From NCBI GenBank assembly GCA_018260425.1, contig JAGLBD010000036.1, forward strand, positions 1 to 39,130: a DNA stretch of 39,130 nt, written 5' to 3'. The stretch is from Pseudogulbenkiania sp. GTDB taxonomy: Bacteria > Pseudomonadota > Gammaproteobacteria > Burkholderiales > Chromobacteriaceae. A model generated the notes under the pieces. That model was not told where the DNA came from. It made no database searches and was given only the letters and a program-made list of their open reading frames with translations. Below, one piece after another: positions 1-7,792 of the stretch. Numbering within the stretch: position 1 is the first letter of the stretch; each line of letters begins with the position of its first letter. Made by a program: the position numbers and the translations under genes.

Positions 1-10
1 TACACAAAAG

Positions 11-45
11 AAATTGCCTCTGATTCAAATAATCAGAGGCAATTT
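11..45. terminator. Perfect hairpin, possible bidirectional terminator
   Basis: A perfect 15-bp inverted repeat (11-25 with 31-45) encloses a 5-nt loop. Read on the minus strand it is followed by a short T-rich stretch, so it may end transcription arriving from the right. On the plus strand there is no T-run directly after it, but a second hairpin with a T-run follows at 58-82. It probably marks the end of a gene lying left of the window. Confidence 0.5.
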
Positions 46-57
46 CAACAGCCTGTG

Positions 58-82
58 GCGGTGCCCGAGGGCACCGCTTTTT
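58..82 (+). terminator. Intrinsic terminator of an upstream plus-strand gene
   Basis: An 8-bp GC-rich stem (58-65 with 70-77) with a CGAG tetraloop is followed directly by five T residues (78-82). This is a classical rho-independent terminator. It would insulate the first flagellin from transcription entering from the left. The gene it serves is outside the window. Confidence 0.75.
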
Positions 83-122
83 CATTGCTGCGCCCGGTGC
101 GTCGCGCTGCTCTTGAGGGGAG

Positions 123-136
123 TGTGAATTTTCACA
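123..136. promoter_or_regulatory. Palindromic operator TGTGAATTTTCACA upstream of flagellin 1
   Basis: Perfect dyad with half-sites TGTGAA/TTCACA, i.e. TGTGA-N4-TCACA. It lies 110 bp upstream of the flagellin start. The same motif stands at the same distance before flagellin 2, where the four spacer bases differ but the half-sites are the same, which suggests selection on protein contacts. The half-site equals that of CRP, but CRP and FNR sites normally have GTGA-N6-TCAC. The Crp-like protein at 22134-22817 is a candidate ligand. Confidence 0.6.
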
Positions 137-146
137 GGGGGCGGTA

Positions 147-245
147 TTTAATGTTTGGCGCTGGCGGTTCGCCTTGAGGGGATAGCGGCAGTCATCGGGT
201 GATGGCTGTCATGTCAGACGATGAATCCATCAGGAGCCCGCAGCC
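147..245 (+). promoter_or_regulatory. Flagellin 1 promoter element and structured leader
   Basis: The element TTTAATGTTT at 147-156 and GGTTCGCCTTG further on are shared with flagellin 2 at a constant 1068-bp offset, although bases between them differ. A good sigma-28 promoter (TAAA-N15-GCCGATAA) is not visible; TAATGTTT resembles the -35, and GCC at 171 sits at a non-standard spacing. The leader from 183 is identical in both copies. It holds two small hairpins (193-204 and 220-231), then an AGGAG ribosome site at 232-236, nine bases before the ATG at 246. Confidence 0.45.
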
Positions 246-1114
246 ATGCTGAGCTTGCAAACCAACGTAGCCGCGCTGAACACCCAGCGCAACATGACGT
301 CCACCCAGAATTCCCTGACCAGCTCGATGACGCGCCTGGGCACCGGTTTCCGCATCAACTCCGCCATGGACGATGCGGCCGGCCTGCAGATCGCCACCCG
401 TATGGAAGCGCAAACCCGCGGCATGCAAGTGGCCATGAAAAATACCCAGAACGGTATCAGCCTGCTGCAAACCGCCGAAGGCGCGCTGAGCGAAGTGTCG
501 AACATCGTGCTGCGCATGAAGGACCTGGCGACTGAATCCGCGTCGGGCTCCGACAGCGACAAAGACCGTACCGCACTGCAATCCGAATACGATGCACTGG
601 GCGGCGAGTTGTCCAACATCATCAAGAACACCGCGTTTGCCGGTGACAAACTGCTGGACCCGGCTGCCGGCAAACTGAAAGCGGCGGTCAGCTTCCAGAT
701 CGGTTCCTCTTCGGCCGAAACCCTGAGCGTTGACGTGTCCGGCGGCATCACCGCGCTGGATGCCGCCCTGAAAGCGGTCAGCAAGCAGTACGATACCGCT
801 GCTGCCGGTACCGAAGTGGCCACCGCTGCTGCCGCCAATCCGATGATCAACCTGCTCAGCACCGCCGTTGATGCAATCGGTACCGTGCGTGCCGGTCTGG
901 GTGCCTATGCCAACCGCATGGAGCACACCTACAACAACCTGTCGAACATGAGCACCAACACCTCGGTAGCGCGCAGCCGTATCATGGATACCGACTACGC
1001 CAGCGAAACCGCCAACCAGACCTCCAAGCAAATGCTGATGCAGGCTGGCACCGCGATGCTGAAACAGTCCGGTTCGATGAACCAGCTGGTGATGTCCCTG
1101 ATGCAGTAAGCGTT
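183..1114 (+). repeat. Direct repeat copy 1 (flagellin leader plus gene)
   Basis: Bases 183-1114 recur at 1251-2182 with a gapless 1068-bp offset. By eye I find one difference, a synonymous C/T at 1098/2166. Identity starts abruptly in the leader and ends a few bases after the stop codon, while promoters and terminators differ. This pattern suggests a tandem duplication kept uniform by gene conversion. Confidence 0.9.
246..1109 (+). CDS. fliC: Flagellin 1 (lateral type)
   Basis: Structural subunit of the filament, exported through the flagellar type III apparatus and polymerised under the FliD cap. The 287-residue product has the conserved N-terminal D0/D1 helix region (NVAALNTQRN, then RINSAMDDAAGLQIATRM near residues 36-53) and a C-terminal D1/D0 region ending in SGSMNQLVMSLMQ. 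The variable middle is only about 80 residues and Ala/Thr-rich, as in short lateral flagellins (LafA). The start follows a good AGGAG site. The protein is identical to that of the gene at 1314-2177. Long open frames in other frames over this gene are codon-bias shadows. It has its own operator upstream and a strong terminator downstream, so it is probably monocistronic, and its sigma factor is expected to be the FliA encoded at 19249. Confidence 0.95.
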   Translation: MLSLQTNVAALNTQRNMTSTQNSLTSSMTRLGTGFRINSAMDDAAGLQIATRMEAQTRGMQVAMKNTQNGISLLQTAEGALSEVSNIVLRMKDLATESASGSDSDKDRTALQSEYDALGGELSNIIKNTAFAGDKLLDPAAGKLKAAVSFQIGSSSAETLSVDVSGGITALDAALKAVSKQYDTAAAGTEVATAAAANPMINLLSTAVDAIGTVRAGLGAYANRMEHTYNNLSNMSTNTSVARSRIMDTDYASETANQTSKQMLMQAGTAMLKQSGSMNQLVMSLMQ

Positions 1115-1130
1115 TAACCGCGCTAACGGC

Positions 1131-1174
1131 AGCGGCCCGGCGAAACCTGTGTTTCGCCGGGCCGCTGTTTTTTT
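1131..1174 (+). terminator. Strong intrinsic terminator after flagellin 1
   Basis: A perfect 16-bp stem (1131-1146 with 1151-1166) with a CTGT loop is followed by GTTTTTTT. It ends the flagellin 1 transcript and separates it from the operator of flagellin 2, which starts 17 bases further on. Confidence 0.92.
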
Positions 1175-1190
1175 GTGGTGGTGAATGGAG

Positions 1191-1204
1191 TGTGATTATT
1201 CACA
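1191..1204. promoter_or_regulatory. Palindromic operator TGTGATTATTCACA upstream of flagellin 2
   Basis: TGTGA-N4-TCACA, exactly 1068 bp from the operator of flagellin 1 and in the same position relative to TTTAATGTTT and the start codon. Flanks and spacer differ from copy 1 while both pentamer half-sites are kept. The core TGTGATTATTCAC is also found before fliD at 15509. Confidence 0.6.
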
Positions 1205-1214
1205 CCGACCGGGG

Positions 1215-1313
1215 TTTAATGTTTCTGCGCTGCGGTTCGCCTTGTTAGGGTAGCGGCAGTCATCGGGTGATGGCTGTCATGTCAGACGATGAATCCATCA
1301 GGAGCCCGCAGCC
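1215..1313 (+). promoter_or_regulatory. Flagellin 2 promoter element and leader
   Basis: TTTAATGTTT (1215-1224) and GGTTCGCCTTG are shared with copy 1; the segment between them has several substitutions. From 1251 the leader matches copy 1 base for base, including the two small hairpins and the AGGAG ribosome site nine bases before the ATG at 1314. Confidence 0.45.
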
Positions 1314-2182
1314 ATGCTGAGCTTGCAAACCAACGTAGCCGCGCTGAACACCCAGCGCAACATGACGTCCACCCAGAATTCCCTGACCAGCTCGATGACG
1401 CGCCTGGGCACCGGTTTCCGCATCAACTCCGCCATGGACGATGCGGCCGGCCTGCAGATCGCCACCCGTATGGAAGCGCAAACCCGCGGCATGCAAGTGG
1501 CCATGAAAAATACCCAGAACGGTATCAGCCTGCTGCAAACCGCCGAAGGCGCGCTGAGCGAAGTGTCGAACATCGTGCTGCGCATGAAGGACCTGGCGAC
1601 TGAATCCGCGTCGGGCTCCGACAGCGACAAAGACCGTACCGCACTGCAATCCGAATACGATGCACTGGGCGGCGAGTTGTCCAACATCATCAAGAACACC
1701 GCGTTTGCCGGTGACAAACTGCTGGACCCGGCTGCCGGCAAACTGAAAGCGGCGGTCAGCTTCCAGATCGGTTCCTCTTCGGCCGAAACCCTGAGCGTTG
1801 ACGTGTCCGGCGGCATCACCGCGCTGGATGCCGCCCTGAAAGCGGTCAGCAAGCAGTACGATACCGCTGCTGCCGGTACCGAAGTGGCCACCGCTGCTGC
1901 CGCCAATCCGATGATCAACCTGCTCAGCACCGCCGTTGATGCAATCGGTACCGTGCGTGCCGGTCTGGGTGCCTATGCCAACCGCATGGAGCACACCTAC
2001 AACAACCTGTCGAACATGAGCACCAACACCTCGGTAGCGCGCAGCCGTATCATGGATACCGACTACGCCAGCGAAACCGCCAACCAGACCTCCAAGCAAA
2101 TGCTGATGCAGGCTGGCACCGCGATGCTGAAACAGTCCGGTTCGATGAACCAGCTGGTGATGTCCTTGATGCAGTAAGCGTT
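1251..2182 (+). repeat. Direct repeat copy 2 (flagellin leader plus gene)
   Basis: Second copy of the 932-bp repeat described at 183-1114. The gapless register continues upstream, with lower identity, through the promoter element and the palindromic operator at 1191, so the original duplication included the control region. Confidence 0.9.
1314..2177 (+). CDS. fliC: Flagellin 2 (lateral type), identical to flagellin 1
   Basis: The 287-residue product is identical to that of the gene at 246-1109; the two genes differ only at base 2166 by my reading. Same domain layout: conserved N-terminal D0/D1, short variable middle, conserved C-terminal D1/D0. The paired genes raise filament subunit dosage from separate promoters rather than giving antigenic diversity. 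A weaker terminator follows at 2198-2232, so some read-through into the FliK-FlhX-like gene at 2248 is possible. Confidence 0.95.
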   Translation: MLSLQTNVAALNTQRNMTSTQNSLTSSMTRLGTGFRINSAMDDAAGLQIATRMEAQTRGMQVAMKNTQNGISLLQTAEGALSEVSNIVLRMKDLATESASGSDSDKDRTALQSEYDALGGELSNIIKNTAFAGDKLLDPAAGKLKAAVSFQIGSSSAETLSVDVSGGITALDAALKAVSKQYDTAAAGTEVATAAAANPMINLLSTAVDAIGTVRAGLGAYANRMEHTYNNLSNMSTNTSVARSRIMDTDYASETANQTSKQMLMQAGTAMLKQSGSMNQLVMSLMQ

Positions 2183-2197
2183 AGCGCTTGACCTTTT

Positions 2198-2232
2198 CAG
2201 CCCGGCAAGTCCACGCTTCGCCGGGCTGTTTT
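2198..2232 (+). terminator. Intrinsic terminator after flagellin 2
   Basis: A 9-bp outer stem (2198-2206 with 2220-2228) plus an inner AAG/CTT pairing is followed by four T residues. It lies directly before the ribosome site of the next gene, so it may act as a partial terminator. Confidence 0.65.
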
Positions 2233-2247
2233 CATGGTGGAGACCGT

Positions 2248-3516
2248 ATGGCGGAGTTTGACCTTGCTGGTATTCCCGCGCGGCTGGACAGTCTGTCGAC
2301 GTCGCCGCGTCCGGCATTCAGTCTGGACGCGTTGCGTCGCGAGGGTCTGAGTACCGAAACCGGTGCGATCTGGCAGGTGCGGGTCGAAGGGCATCAGCTG
2401 GAAGGCCATCATCTGGAGGGCCATGTGCTGGTCAGCCATGGCGCACTGCGTTTTGCGCTGGCCTTGCCGCCCGGCTCGCCAGTGCTGAACAGTGGCGAAG
2501 TGGTCAACCTCAAGGTGGTGCAGGGACTACCGGATTTGCTGCTCGGGCTGATGCTGTCCGGACAAGGGCGTCCCGGGACTCTGGTGCTGGCAGGAACGCC
2601 GTTGCCGCCCGACTTGATCATGCGGCAGCTGATGGCCTTCATCGATGCCCCGGCCCTCAAAATCCTCATGGAACACATTGTCCCGCTGGCCTCCGGTGCC
2701 GGACCGTTTGCCACTTTGCTCAAACAGACTGCCTGCGCATCCGGTCTCGGTTACGAAGCCATGCTGGCAGCGTGGCAACGTGGCGAGATGAATCGCCGGC
2801 AACTTCTGGCGCAACCGCAAATGCGCCTGGCCACCTTCCGCCCCGAAACCCTCACCTTGCCGCGCCATGCCCCGGTGTTACCTGAAGCACCCCGGGACCC
2901 GCAACTGGCGGCCTTGCTCGACCAGCTCTATCCGCTGACCTCGCCATTGCGTTTGCTGATCGAGCGTCAATTGCAGGTGCTCTGGGAGCAAAAACTGGTC
3001 TTTCCCTTGTTCGGTTGGGACATCCCCATCCATATCACGTTGGAACAGTACACGGGTTTGCCGCCGGACCCCCCGCCGGCGCCACGCCTGTGGAGCTTGC
3101 GCATGGAGTGGCATGATGGTTGGCTGGGAGAGTTGTCGGCACGACTGATTTCGCGAACCGACGGGGTGGTGATACAACTGGCGGCCGACCGGGCCTCGAC
3201 CCGGACCCGATTGCGGGAAGGGCGTGCCGGTTTTGCGGTACGGCTGGCGGACAACGGCCTGCAACTGCAGGGCTGGCTGGTCAGCGAACGGTTGCCCGGT
3301 GAAAACAGTGCCCGCCGTGTTCCCTCGCTACCCAGCGCCCATCCGGCTGCCATCAGCCTGATGGTGGAGGCCCGCCGTGCCGGCTTTGTCGTGCACGACA
3401 GCGCCGAGTTGATGACTTTGCTGCTGCAGCTGGACTGGCGACGCCTGTTGCCCGATTCCCTGTGCCTGGCAGCCGGTTTGCTGGTGGACTGGACGCAAGG
3501 CTTGCCGGCACGCTGA
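2248..3516 (+). CDS. FliK-family protein fused to an FlhX-like (FlhB C-terminal) segment
   Basis: 422 residues from the ATG at 2248, which has the ribosome site GGTGGAGA; the open frame extends 20 codons upstream but that stretch runs through the terminator. Residues about 167-190 (GLGYEAMLAAWQRG... LLAQPQMRL) match the GLFYESHL..W..G / EPQ signature of FliK-like hook-length proteins. Residues about 255-350 resemble the FliK C-terminal domain. Residues about 365-422 contain VHDSAELMTLLLQLD and a following LP..L segment. These match FlhX, the stand-alone FlhB C-terminal homologue (VHeSpeLv.lL.qvD..IP..LY), and align without gaps to the FlhB encoded at 5609. The NPTH cleavage motif is absent. 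Likely role: export substrate-specificity switching. The gene is tail-to-tail with flhA, five bases apart. The fusion is an inference from motif comparison. Confidence 0.72.
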   Translation: MAEFDLAGIPARLDSLSTSPRPAFSLDALRREGLSTETGAIWQVRVEGHQLEGHHLEGHVLVSHGALRFALALPPGSPVLNSGEVVNLKVVQGLPDLLLGLMLSGQGRPGTLVLAGTPLPPDLIMRQLMAFIDAPALKILMEHIVPLASGAGPFATLLKQTACASGLGYEAMLAAWQRGEMNRRQLLAQPQMRLATFRPETLTLPRHAPVLPEAPRDPQLAALLDQLYPLTSPLRLLIERQLQVLWEQKLVFPLFGWDIPIHITLEQYTGLPPDPPPAPRLWSLRMEWHDGWLGELSARLISRTDGVVIQLAADRASTRTRLREGRAGFAVRLADNGLQLQGWLVSERLPGENSARRVPSLPSAHPAAISLMVEARRAGFVVHDSAELMTLLLQLDWRRLLPDSLCLAAGLLVDWTQGLPAR

Positions 3517-3521
3517 AGGGT

Positions 3522-5612
3522 TTAGCCCAGAGTGCCGACGATCGCTACTTCGCGGTTTTCTGCGATTTCGTTGTAGGAGAGCACGGTCAGGCCGCTGGCA
3601 AACAGTTTGGCGTAGCGCGCCAGAATCGGGCGGATTTGCGGCATGACCAGCAATACCGGCGGCGTGCCCATCTGTTTCATCTGTTCCCGGATCAGCGGCA
3701 TATTGATCTGCAGCTGCGCGAGCATGTTCGGGTCCACCGGGAAACTGTCCAGCATTACCTTGCCGTTTTGTTGCGCCTGACTCAAGGAACCGAGCAACAT
3801 GTTTTCCAGTTCGGCGGTCAGGTTGAAGGCTTTCAATTCGGTACGGGTTCCCAGCAGCGACTGGCAAATCTGCCGTTTCAGCGCACAACGCACATCCGCC
3901 GCCAGCATGATCGGGTCGCGGGTCAGCTCGATGCTTTCCAGCAAGGACGTGGCGATCGGCACGATATCGCGCAGCGGCACCAGTTCCCCCAGCAAATAGC
4001 GATACACCTTGAGTTGCTGGGTGGCGGTGAGTGCGCTGTCCAGACTCTCGGCGAGTTTGGGCGCGAGGGCGGCGAGGCGCTGGTTCAGGGCCAGTACGTC
4101 GTCGTGACTGAACAGCTCTGGCAGAAAGTCGCGGATCACCTTGCTGACATGGGTCGCCAGCACGCTGGCGCAATCAATGACCTGATAGCCCAGACTGAGT
4201 GCATGGGCCTTGTCCTCCGGCAGAATCCAGGTGACCGGCATGCCGTAGGCCGGGTCATGGCCGAGAATGCCGTCAACGGTGCCGTACACTTCCGGCGACG
4301 GAATGGCCATCAGGCGATCGGCATGCAACTCGCTCTTCACCACGGGCACGCCGTTAAGCAAAATGGTGTAGTCGGAAGGCTTCAGTTTCAGGTCGTCGCG
4401 GATGCCGATTTCCGGCAACAGGATGCCGTATTGTTCCGAGGTACTCTGCCGCACGCCCCGCACCCGTTTGGCCAGCGGCGCACCTTGCGCCTTGTCCAGC
4501 ATCCCGACCAGTTTGTAACCCAGCGATACCGATAGCACGTCCACATAGGGCAGGCTGCTCCAGTCCAGCGTCGGCTCATTGCTGGTCAGCAGGCTTTCGG
4601 CCAGTTTCTGGTTGTCGGCAGGACGCGGCGTGTCATGGCGGGTTTTGCCCAGACGCCAGGCCACATAGGCGAGCAGGGCGCTGAACGACAGGAAGGTGGG
4701 GTAGGGCATGCCCGGCACGAGGGCCATGATGAACATGATCCCGGCGGCGGTGTAGAGCACCGACGGCGAGGACAGCATCTGTTTGCCCAGCAGCGACTCC
4801 ATATCGCCGGCGTCGCTGACCCGGGTCACGATAATGGCGGCCGAGGCCGACAGCAACAGCGCCGGAATCTGCGCCACCAGACCGTCACCGATGGTCAACA
4901 GGGCATATTCGCGGAAGGCATCGGCCAGCGGCAGGTTGTGCAGCAAGGTACCGATCGCCACACCGCCGATCAGGTTGATCAGCAGGATCAGGATGCCGGC
5001 GATGGCGTCACCGCGCACGAACTTCGAGGCACCATCCATCGCACCGTAGAAATCGGCTTCCATGGCGATTTCACGGCGGCGTTGCTGAGCCTGTTCCTGA
5101 TTGATCAGACCGGCATTCAGGTCGGCGTCGATCGCCATCTGTTTACCGGGCAGGGCGTCCAGCGTAAAGCGCGCCGACACCTCGGAAATCCGTTCCGCGC
5201 CCTTGGTGACCACAATGAAGTTGATGATCATCAGGATGACGAACACCACCAGACCGACCACGAAGTTGCCACCAATCAGCACTTCGCCGAACGACTGGAT
5301 GACCCGGCCGGCGGCCTGGCCGCCTTCATGGCCGTGCAGCAACACCACCCGGGTCGAGGCCACGTTCAGGGTCAGGCGCAACAGCGTGGACATCAGGATG
5401 ACGGTGGGGAACACCGAAAAGTCCAGCGTACGCCGTGCCGAAACACTCACCAGAATGACGATCACCGCCATCACGATGTTGAAGGTGAACAGGATGTCCA
5501 GTGCGAGCGGCGGCAGGGGCAGGATCATCATTGCCAGCAGGGCGAGCAAGAGAACCTGGGTAGCGACCTTGTGTTTTTTAAGAAGGTCGAGCAGCGAAGT
5601 CAGGGCATTCAT
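3522..5612 (-). CDS. flhA: Flagellar export gate protein FlhA
   Basis: Inner-membrane ring of the type III export gate, which uses proton motive force and docks chaperone-substrate complexes through its cytoplasmic domain. 696 residues, as expected. The N-terminal part has about eight membrane segments (from residue 20). The FHIPEP signature TKGAERISEVSARFTLDALP begins at residue 136, followed by MDGASKFVRGDA. A large soluble C-terminal domain covers the rest. The ATG overlaps the flhB stop by four bases (ATGA), so the two are translationally coupled. It is the last gene of the fliMNPQR-flhBA unit. Confidence 0.97.
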   Translation of the reverse strand: MNALTSLLDLLKKHKVATQVLLLALLAMMILPLPPLALDILFTFNIVMAVIVILVSVSARRTLDFSVFPTVILMSTLLRLTLNVASTRVVLLHGHEGGQAAGRVIQSFGEVLIGGNFVVGLVVFVILMIINFIVVTKGAERISEVSARFTLDALPGKQMAIDADLNAGLINQEQAQQRRREIAMEADFYGAMDGASKFVRGDAIAGILILLINLIGGVAIGTLLHNLPLADAFREYALLTIGDGLVAQIPALLLSASAAIIVTRVSDAGDMESLLGKQMLSSPSVLYTAAGIMFIMALVPGMPYPTFLSFSALLAYVAWRLGKTRHDTPRPADNQKLAESLLTSNEPTLDWSSLPYVDVLSVSLGYKLVGMLDKAQGAPLAKRVRGVRQSTSEQYGILLPEIGIRDDLKLKPSDYTILLNGVPVVKSELHADRLMAIPSPEVYGTVDGILGHDPAYGMPVTWILPEDKAHALSLGYQVIDCASVLATHVSKVIRDFLPELFSHDDVLALNQRLAALAPKLAESLDSALTATQQLKVYRYLLGELVPLRDIVPIATSLLESIELTRDPIMLAADVRCALKRQICQSLLGTRTELKAFNLTAELENMLLGSLSQAQQNGKVMLDSFPVDPNMLAQLQINMPLIREQMKQMGTPPVLLVMPQIRPILARYAKLFASGLTVLSYNEIAENREVAIVGTLG

Positions 5613-6745
5613 GAGCGGGGTTCCGAGAGGTCGCGGGGGACGGCAAGATTCGTCGGGAAAGTGGGGGCATCACTGCGCTGGCCGGTACGAAAGGCTTTCA
5701 GCTGCAGCACATAACTGAGGACATACGCCACCGCCTTGTACAGCGCCGCCGGAATTTGCTGGTTGACGCGGGTGGTGTGGTAGATGGCGCGTGCCAGTGC
5801 CGGAATTTCCAGCACTTCAATGGTGTGGCGCTCGGCGATCTGGCGGATCACCTGCGCGGTTTCGTCGGTGCCCTTGGCCACGATATAGGGGGCTTCGGCC
5901 AGGGACTCGTCGTAGCGCAGCGCAACTGCATAGTGTGTCGGGTTCATCAGTACCACGTTGGCGGTGGGCACCGAGCGTGACAAACCCCGTTGGGCGATTT
6001 GGCGTTGCAACTGGCGGATGCGGTTGCGGATTTCTGGCTTGCCTTCGCTGCTTTTCATTTCCTCGCGGATTTCCTGCTTGCTCATGCGCAGTGCGCGCAA
6101 ATGGAAAAACGCCTGCAAGGGAACGTCGATGGCGGCGAACAGAATGAATACCGCGCAATAGCCGAAGCACACATCGTAGAGCAAGGACGCGCCACGGGTG
6201 ATGGCCTGCTGCACCGGCAACGATTGCAGCGCCTGAAAATCGGCCATATGGCGTCGGGTCAGCCAGAACATCACGGCACCGAGCAGGCCGGCTTTGGCCA
6301 GCGACTTGACGACGTCGGTCAGGCGCTGTGCCGAGAACAGCTTGGCAACGCCTTTGAGCGGGTCGAGCCGGCCAAGGTCGGGGGTCAGCGGTTGCAGGGA
6401 AAACATCCAGCCGCCGGGGATCAGGCTGGCGATCAGCAAGGCCAGCGGGATGATCAGTAAGGGCAATACCATTTTGATCAGCAGCCACATCGTCATGGCA
6501 AACACACCGGACCAGGCATCGAGCAATACCCCGTCGCCGTCGAGCGCCGGGGCGGCATGGCCCATCAGCTGGCGAAAATCCTCCAGATAGCCGGGCAGCG
6601 ACACGGCGAGGATCTTGAGACTGACCAGTAGCCCGACGGCGGCGGCCAGGTCCTTGGAGCGGGCGACCTGCCCCTTTTCCCGGGCTTTGCGCAGCCGCTG
6701 GGGGGTGGGCTTTTCGGTCTTTTGGTCACTACCCTGCTCAGCCAT
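5609..6745 (-). CDS. flhB: Flagellar export switch protein FlhB
   Basis: Export-gate component that controls the change from rod/hook to filament substrates. 378 residues. It starts with the typical TEKPTPQRLRKAREKGQVARSKD-like segment (residues 9-32), then four membrane segments. The cytoplasmic domain carries the self-cleavage motif NPTH at residues 268-271, so it should be processing-competent. The start overlaps the end of fliR by eight bases. A related helical segment is found at the C-terminus of the FliK-like protein at 2248. Confidence 0.97.
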   Translation of the reverse strand: MAEQGSDQKTEKPTPQRLRKAREKGQVARSKDLAAAVGLLVSLKILAVSLPGYLEDFRQLMGHAAPALDGDGVLLDAWSGVFAMTMWLLIKMVLPLLIIPLALLIASLIPGGWMFSLQPLTPDLGRLDPLKGVAKLFSAQRLTDVVKSLAKAGLLGAVMFWLTRRHMADFQALQSLPVQQAITRGASLLYDVCFGYCAVFILFAAIDVPLQAFFHLRALRMSKQEIREEMKSSEGKPEIRNRIRQLQRQIAQRGLSRSVPTANVVLMNPTHYAVALRYDESLAEAPYIVAKGTDETAQVIRQIAERHTIEVLEIPALARAIYHTTRVNQQIPAALYKAVAYVLSYVLQLKAFRTGQRSDAPTFPTNLAVPRDLSEPRS

Positions 6746-7517
6746 GCAGCCCCCCCAGTTGCTTGTCCAGCATGTCGAGGATCTGGCCGGTCAGCCGCAC
6801 ATAGTGCTCGGGCAGGGTATGGAACAAGGTGCTGAGGGTGAGCAGGCCGAACAGCGTGACCAACGGAAACCCCAGGGAAAACAGATTGAGGGTAGGGGCC
6901 ACGCGGTTTAACAGACCGAAACCGAGTTGCACGACAAAGGTCGCAAAAATCACCGGCAGCGCCAACAGCAGGGCGGCCGCCAACATCCAGCCCAGACTGC
7001 CGGCACAGGCGCCCAGCGACGTCAGCGGCAAGCCTTTGCCGAGCGGCCACAGGCTAAAGCTGTGGTAAACCACCGTGGTGATGATCAAGTGACCGTCCAG
7101 CGCAAAGAACATCAACACGCTGAACAGGAAAAAGAACTGGCTGATCACGTCGGAACTGTTGCCGCTGGACGGGTCGTTCATCACCGCCATGGAGAGACCC
7201 ATTTGCGAGGAGACCAGAAACCCGCACAGCAGCAAGGCGCCGTGCACCAGATAAAACAACAGTCCGAATAGCAGACCGACCAGCAGTTGCTCCAGCGCCA
7301 TCACCACGCCGGCCAGCGACAGCGGATTGACGGCCGGAATGGCCAGGCCGGCGGGCAGGGTGACGATGGCCAATACCGCGCAGAGCAGGATGCGCACCCG
7401 CAGCGGCACCAGCGTGTCGCCGAGAATCGGCGCAGCGCTGAAGGCGGCGATGAAACGGCAGAACGGCCACCAGAAACCGGAGAGCAGCGTCAGCAGATCG
7501 GGTGTCAGGGCGGGCAT
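6738..7517 (-). CDS. fliR: Flagellar export gate protein FliR
   Basis: Integral membrane component of the FliPQR export pore. 259 residues from the ATG at 7517 (MPALTPDLLTLLSGFWWPFCRF...). The longer open frame starting at 7604 lies inside fliQ and is not used. About six hydrophobic segments are visible, with the conserved VSSQMGLSMAVMNDP and GLLNRVAP motifs. It begins two bases after the fliQ stop and overlaps flhB by eight bases. Confidence 0.95.
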   Translation of the reverse strand: MPALTPDLLTLLSGFWWPFCRFIAAFSAAPILGDTLVPLRVRILLCAVLAIVTLPAGLAIPAVNPLSLAGVVMALEQLLVGLLFGLLFYLVHGALLLCGFLVSSQMGLSMAVMNDPSSGNSSDVISQFFFLFSVLMFFALDGHLIITTVVYHSFSLWPLGKGLPLTSLGACAGSLGWMLAAALLLALPVIFATFVVQLGFGLLNRVAPTLNLFSLGFPLVTLFGLLTLSTLFHTLPEHYVRLTGQILDMLDKQLGGLHG

Positions 7518-7519
7518 GG

Positions 7520-7792
7520 CTATCCCAGCAAGGTCGCCGCGCGATGAAAGATGTCCACGCAGAAATCCATCAGATAGCTGGTCATCCATTTGCCGGCGAG
7601 ACAAATCACCAGCAGGGTCACCAGCAGGCGGGGCAGGAAGCTCAGGGTTTGTTCGTTGATTTGCGTGGCGGCCTGAAACAGGCTGACCAGTACCCCGACG
7701 ATCAGGCCCGGCAGCACCAATACCACCACCAGCAGCATGACCACATGCAGGCTGTCGGTGACCAGATCGACGGCAATGTCCGGGGTCAGCAT
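7520..7792 (-). CDS. fliQ: Flagellar export gate protein FliQ
   Basis: 90-residue membrane protein with two hydrophobic segments (about 15-40 and 50-72) around the typical GLIVGVLVSLFQAATQINEQ-like motif. It is part of the FliPQR pore at the base of the rod. It overlaps the fliP stop by one base (TGATG), pointing to coupled translation. Confidence 0.95.
   Translation of the reverse strand: MLTPDIAVDLVTDSLHVVMLLVVVLVLPGLIVGVLVSLFQAATQINEQTLSFLPRLLVTLLVICLAGKWMTSYLMDFCVDIFHRAATLLG

Noticed and set aside
192-1031. Long antisense open frames across both flagellin genes (279 and 210 codons)
   Set aside because: They have no ribosome sites, give Gly/His/Gln-rich or low-complexity products, and are repeated only because the flagellin genes are identical. 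This is a frame shadow of GC-rich coding sequence.
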